DNA from: Candidatus Methanoperedens sp.
GTDB taxonomy: Archaea; Halobacteriota; Methanosarcinia; Methanosarcinales; Methanoperedenaceae
Length of the DNA: 15,743 nucleotides
Direction of reading: 5' to 3'
NCBI GenBank assembly: GCA_023249275.1
Contig: JAHFCV010000035.1
Coordinates: 1 to 15,743 of the forward strand
Shown here: piece by piece, positions 13,311 to 15,743 of the stretch
Numbering within the stretch: position 1 is the stretch's first letter
Layout: the number at the start of each line of letters is the position of its first letter
The notes under the pieces: model-generated
The model's input: the letters and a program-made list of their open reading frames with translations, nothing else
Databases searched by the model: none
What the model was told of the DNA's origin: nothing
Made by a program: the position numbers and the translations under genes

Positions 13311-14030
13311 CTAAGTCAAATAAGCCACGGAAGAAATGATTTTATCTAAATCGACATTTTTTTCCACCAGTGACACGATATTGCCGCAACTTCCGCTTTC
13401 CACATTTATCGCAGGGTCGTGGGGGATAATTCCCAGAATCGGCAAGCTGGTCAGTTCTGCTATTACCTTTGGGTTCGTTTCTTCGGCTGTCCCGCCCCTG
13501 TAGTTGTTTATGATTGTCCCTATCACCCCTATCCCTGAGAGCTTTGCATGCTCGATTGTAAGAAAGGTGTGGTTTATCGTTCCAAGTCCTGCACGTGCCA
13601 CGATTATGGCAGGTGTGCCGAGGCAGGTTATTAAATCAGAGATGAGAAAACGTTTTCTTAAAGGCACAGCAATTCCTCCCGCGCCTTCCACAATCACAAG
13701 GTCATGACGTTTCTCAAGCTGCAAGTATGCGTTTTTTATAAGTTCCAAATCTACCGTCTTTCCTTCAATTTCCGCCGCCACACCCGGAGCCAGCGCTTCC
13801 CTTAAAAGCACCGGGCATACAAGTTCAGGCTCATCATGTTTGTCCAGTGCTTTCATCAAAAACTCCGCATCCTGCGAATATAGCTTACCGTATCTTACCA
13901 GGGCGCCGCTCTGTACAGGTTTCATCACTCCCACGCTGTACCCTCTTTTTTTAAAGGCTCCAGCAAGTCCTGATGCAACTGCGGTTTTCCCTACGCCGGT
14001 ATCCGTACCCGTTATAAATATCCCGGTCAT
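13311..14030 (-). CDS. bioD: dethiobiotin synthetase
   Basis: A 239-residue P-loop enzyme that closes the ureido ring to give dethiobiotin using ATP and, in the standard pathway, CO2. The P-loop GTDTGVGKT is at 8-16, KPVQSG at 37-42 and EGAGG at 115-119 (magnesium/phosphate region). Length is normal for BioD. Its ATG overlaps the bioF stop (ATGA), showing tight translational coupling. If the upstream gene is BioU, BioD would receive an already carbamylated intermediate in place of free diaminopelargonate and need only activate and cyclise it. It is the last gene of the visible biotin operon; bioB is not in this window. Confidence 0.95.
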   Translation of the reverse strand: MTGIFITGTDTGVGKTAVASGLAGAFKKRGYSVGVMKPVQSGALVRYGKLYSQDAEFLMKALDKHDEPELVCPVLLREALAPGVAAEIEGKTVDLELIKNAYLQLEKRHDLVIVEGAGGIAVPLRKRFLISDLITCLGTPAIIVARAGLGTINHTFLTIEHAKLSGIGVIGTIINNYRGGTAEETNPKVIAELTSLPILGIIPHDPAINVESGSCGNIVSLVEKNVDLDKIISSVAYLT

Positions 14031-15181
14031 AACCTGTATTTTTCCTTAATTACCGAAATGGCAGAAAGCGCCTCTTTTATGTCATGTTCGCTGTGTGTTG
14101 CCATAAGGGATGTCCTGATTCTTCCCTTACCCTCAGGTACGGTCGGGGGACGGATTCCCTGTGCAAAGACGCCAAGTCTCTCAAGCTCAATGGCTGCTTT
14201 TATCGTATTTTCTGTTTCTCCTGTCATAAGGGGAATAATCTGTGTCTCGCTTTTTACTGTGATTCCCATATCGGTAAGCCCTTTCTTATATATCGCGATG
14301 TTCTGCCAGAGTTTTTTCGCGGGATTCACATCTTCGACAACGTCTATGGCAGCCTTTGCAGCAGCGACTGCAGGCGGGGGAAGCGCGGTTGAATATATGA
14401 ACGGGCGTACCGTGTTGCGAAGGAAATCAATCAATTCAGTACTCCCCGCTACATAGCCTCCCATGCTCGCAAGCGCCTTGCTCAGCGTCCCCATGTTTAT
14501 ATCCACATTAACATTAAAATAATCAGAGGTTCCTCCGCAGTGCCTTCCAAGAACCCCCGTTGCATGAGCATCATCTACCATGACCATCGCATCGTATTTT
14601 CCTGCAAGCTCCATAATTTCCTGCAGCGGAGCCACATCTCCGTCCATGCTGAATATGCCATCTGTAACTATGAGCTTTCGTGGGTGTTTCGATTTTCGAA
14701 GCGCTGTTTCTATGCACGAAACATCTCTGTGCGGATAGACCACTACCTCAGCACGGCTCAGCCTGCATCCATCGATTATGCTTGCATGGTTAAGTTCATC
14801 GCTCAGAATCAGGTCGCCGTTTTTCATCACTGAGGATATCGTTCCGGTATTAGCCATGTATCCTGTGCTGAACACCAGGGCATCCTCGGTGCCCTTGAAT
14901 TTCGCGATTCTTTCCTCCAGGCCGTCATACAGCCTGGTGTTGCCTGTTGTAAGGCGCGAGCCCCCGGCGCCCGTACCGTATTGCTCAATGGCTTCAAGGG
15001 CTGCTTTTTTTACTTTCGGGTGAGTGCTTAAGCCCAGGTAGTTGTTAGAGGAGAGAAGTATAAGCTCCCGTCCATCTTTTATTATCCTCGGCGTCTGGGC
15101 GCTCTCGATGGTGGAAAGCCTTCTATACAATCCCTGATTTTTTATAGAAGCAAGCTCATCCCCTAGCCAGTTCATCTTCAT
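14027..15181 (-). CDS. bioF: 8-amino-7-oxononanoate synthase
   Basis: A 384-residue PLP-dependent alpha-oxoamine synthase that joins pimeloyl-CoA (or -ACP) and alanine to form 8-amino-7-oxononanoate. Lys235 in GTLSKALASMGGY binds PLP, Asp203 and His206 lie in VDDAHATGVLG, His132 in DELNHASIIDG stacks on the cofactor, and SSNNYLGLSTHP (44-55) and GTGAGGSRLTTG (69-80) are family landmarks. 2-amino-3-oxobutyrate CoA ligase is a close relative, but the overlapping bioD and BioU-like genes settle the pathway. The ATG at 15181 overlaps the upstream stop (ATGA), with no promoter in between. No bioW, bioC or other pimelate gene is visible. Confidence 0.93.
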   Translation of the reverse strand: MKMNWLGDELASIKNQGLYRRLSTIESAQTPRIIKDGRELILLSSNNYLGLSTHPKVKKAALEAIEQYGTGAGGSRLTTGNTRLYDGLEERIAKFKGTEDALVFSTGYMANTGTISSVMKNGDLILSDELNHASIIDGCRLSRAEVVVYPHRDVSCIETALRKSKHPRKLIVTDGIFSMDGDVAPLQEIMELAGKYDAMVMVDDAHATGVLGRHCGGTSDYFNVNVDINMGTLSKALASMGGYVAGSTELIDFLRNTVRPFIYSTALPPPAVAAAKAAIDVVEDVNPAKKLWQNIAIYKKGLTDMGITVKSETQIIPLMTGETENTIKAAIELERLGVFAQGIRPPTVPEGKGRIRTSLMATHSEHDIKEALSAISVIKEKYRL

Positions 15182-15743
15182 CTTACGAATCTGGGCATTA
15201 TCTCAGCAGACCCGAATACGCCGTATATGCCCCGCGAATGGAACTCAAGCCCTGCCTTCATCCAGCCAAGCGCCGGGCCAACCACATTGGCAGCCATTGT
15301 AGTCTCATCACCGAGGATGAACCTGTGGCTTGAAACAGCGCCGTCAAACGTCCTGCCCGTAAGCGTCATTGTGGTACTCACAGGCTTTCTTGGATTTCTG
15401 GTATCCACTACCCCTCCTACCTTTACTTTTTCACGGGATACTATCCCAGCCCTCTCAAGAATTACATCGTCTGCATGTTCCATATTGTGTAGCTGAAGAA
15501 TGCCTTTTCTGCTGTCGAGTTCTTCCTTGATCTCTGCACACGTCATTTCAGCCGCTTTTTTGAGATTGAAGCCCTCAAGATGCGCTATGTCCTCGCGTAT
15601 TGTTGCACGGTAGGATTCCCAATTGGCTACGCCAACACCGAAATTGATGTCCACGCCTGTTACTTCCATAAATGAATTGGCTGCAAGTGCAGCGGCGCAT
15701 GTGAGTAATCCTGGCGTGGCGCCCGCTCCTGTGATGTATGTAA
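15178..15743 (-). CDS. bioU: BioU-like 8-amino-7-oxononanoate carboxylating dehydrogenase, C-terminal part (5' end off the window)
   Basis: The frame stays open to the right edge, giving the last 187 residues of a longer protein; the first Met in view (15667-15669) is internal. Visible landmarks are TYITGAGATPGLLT at the edge, GVGVANWESYRATIREDIAH, LHNMEHADD, KVGGVVDTRNPRKP, TLTGRTFDG, LGDETTMAANVVGPALG and a C-terminal GIYGVFGSAEIMPRFVR. From memory these match BioU of cyanobacteria and haloarchaea, often annotated as 'saccharopine dehydrogenase-like'. BioU replaces BioA: it adds nitrogen from its own lysine (or, in some archaeal forms, acts as a true catalyst), reduces with NAD(P)H and fixes CO2. 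By my estimate of family length (about 330), the donor lysine near residue 124 lies roughly 20 residues beyond the edge. It overlaps bioF by ATGA. Confidence 0.72.
   Translation of the reverse strand, partial: TYITGAGATPGLLTCAAALAANSFMEVTGVDINFGVGVANWESYRATIREDIAHLEGFNLKKAAEMTCAEIKEELDSRKGILQLHNMEHADDVILERAGIVSREKVKVGGVVDTRNPRKPVSTTMTLTGRTFDGAVSSHRFILGDETTMAANVVGPALGWMKAGLEFHSRGIYGVFGSAEIMPRFVR

Overview
The window looks like archaeal chromosome from a methanogen-related euryarchaeon, most likely a Methanosarcinales-type lineage such as the ANME-2d/Methanoperedens group. That placement is inferred from gene content, not from a search. Support comes from a group II chaperonin (thermosome), a radical SAM protein resembling the archaeal AF0577 family, AT-rich TATA boxes about 25-30 bases before starts, poly-T termination, a tRNA-Gln(CUG) without encoded CCA, and a Re-citrate-synthase-like enzyme.

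Layout. 1-1005: an HTH-CBS regulator, preceded by a possible 11-codon leader ORF, then a coding-like remnant. 995-4064: a Re-citrate synthase/homocitrate synthase family enzyme (-), an FMN-binding PNPOx-like protein (+), a large imperfect hairpin repeat, and a zinc deacetylase of the histone deacetylase fold (+). 4138-4591: a perfect 20-base palindrome, tRNA-Gln, and a small DUF2892-type membrane protein. 4592-7577: a 280-base region with two TATA-like boxes and possible alternative hairpins, the thermosome, and a radical SAM/SPASM gene five bases behind it. 7602-9045: a YqaA/DedA-type membrane protein (-), then a ferritin-like di-iron protein and an unrecognised protein (+). 9053-11891: succinate dehydrogenase/fumarate reductase, with the flavoprotein gene divergent from the iron-sulfur and membrane-anchor genes. 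11964-15743: biotin genes, namely the transporter bioY (+), an AT-rich zinc-ribbon/winged-helix gene (-), and the overlapping set bioU-bioF-bioD (-), with bioU running off the right edge.

The most interesting points are these. (1) The gene before bioF looks like BioU, the cyanobacterial/haloarchaeal replacement for the aminotransferase BioA. Its catalytic lysine position lies just beyond the window, so suicide versus true-enzyme mode cannot be read here. (2) A BirA-like operator lies between the TATA box and the start of bioY. (3) The same 20-base palindrome, 24 bases counting flanks, occurs upstream of tRNA-Gln, where it contains a TATA-like core, and inside the sdhA reading frame, where it encodes an apparent surface-loop insertion. 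(4) Only one three-helix membrane anchor accompanies the Sdh catalytic subunits.

Metabolically the window holds two partial TCA-cycle steps (citrate formation and succinate/fumarate interconversion), biotin uptake and late biotin synthesis, protein folding, and iron/redox handling.
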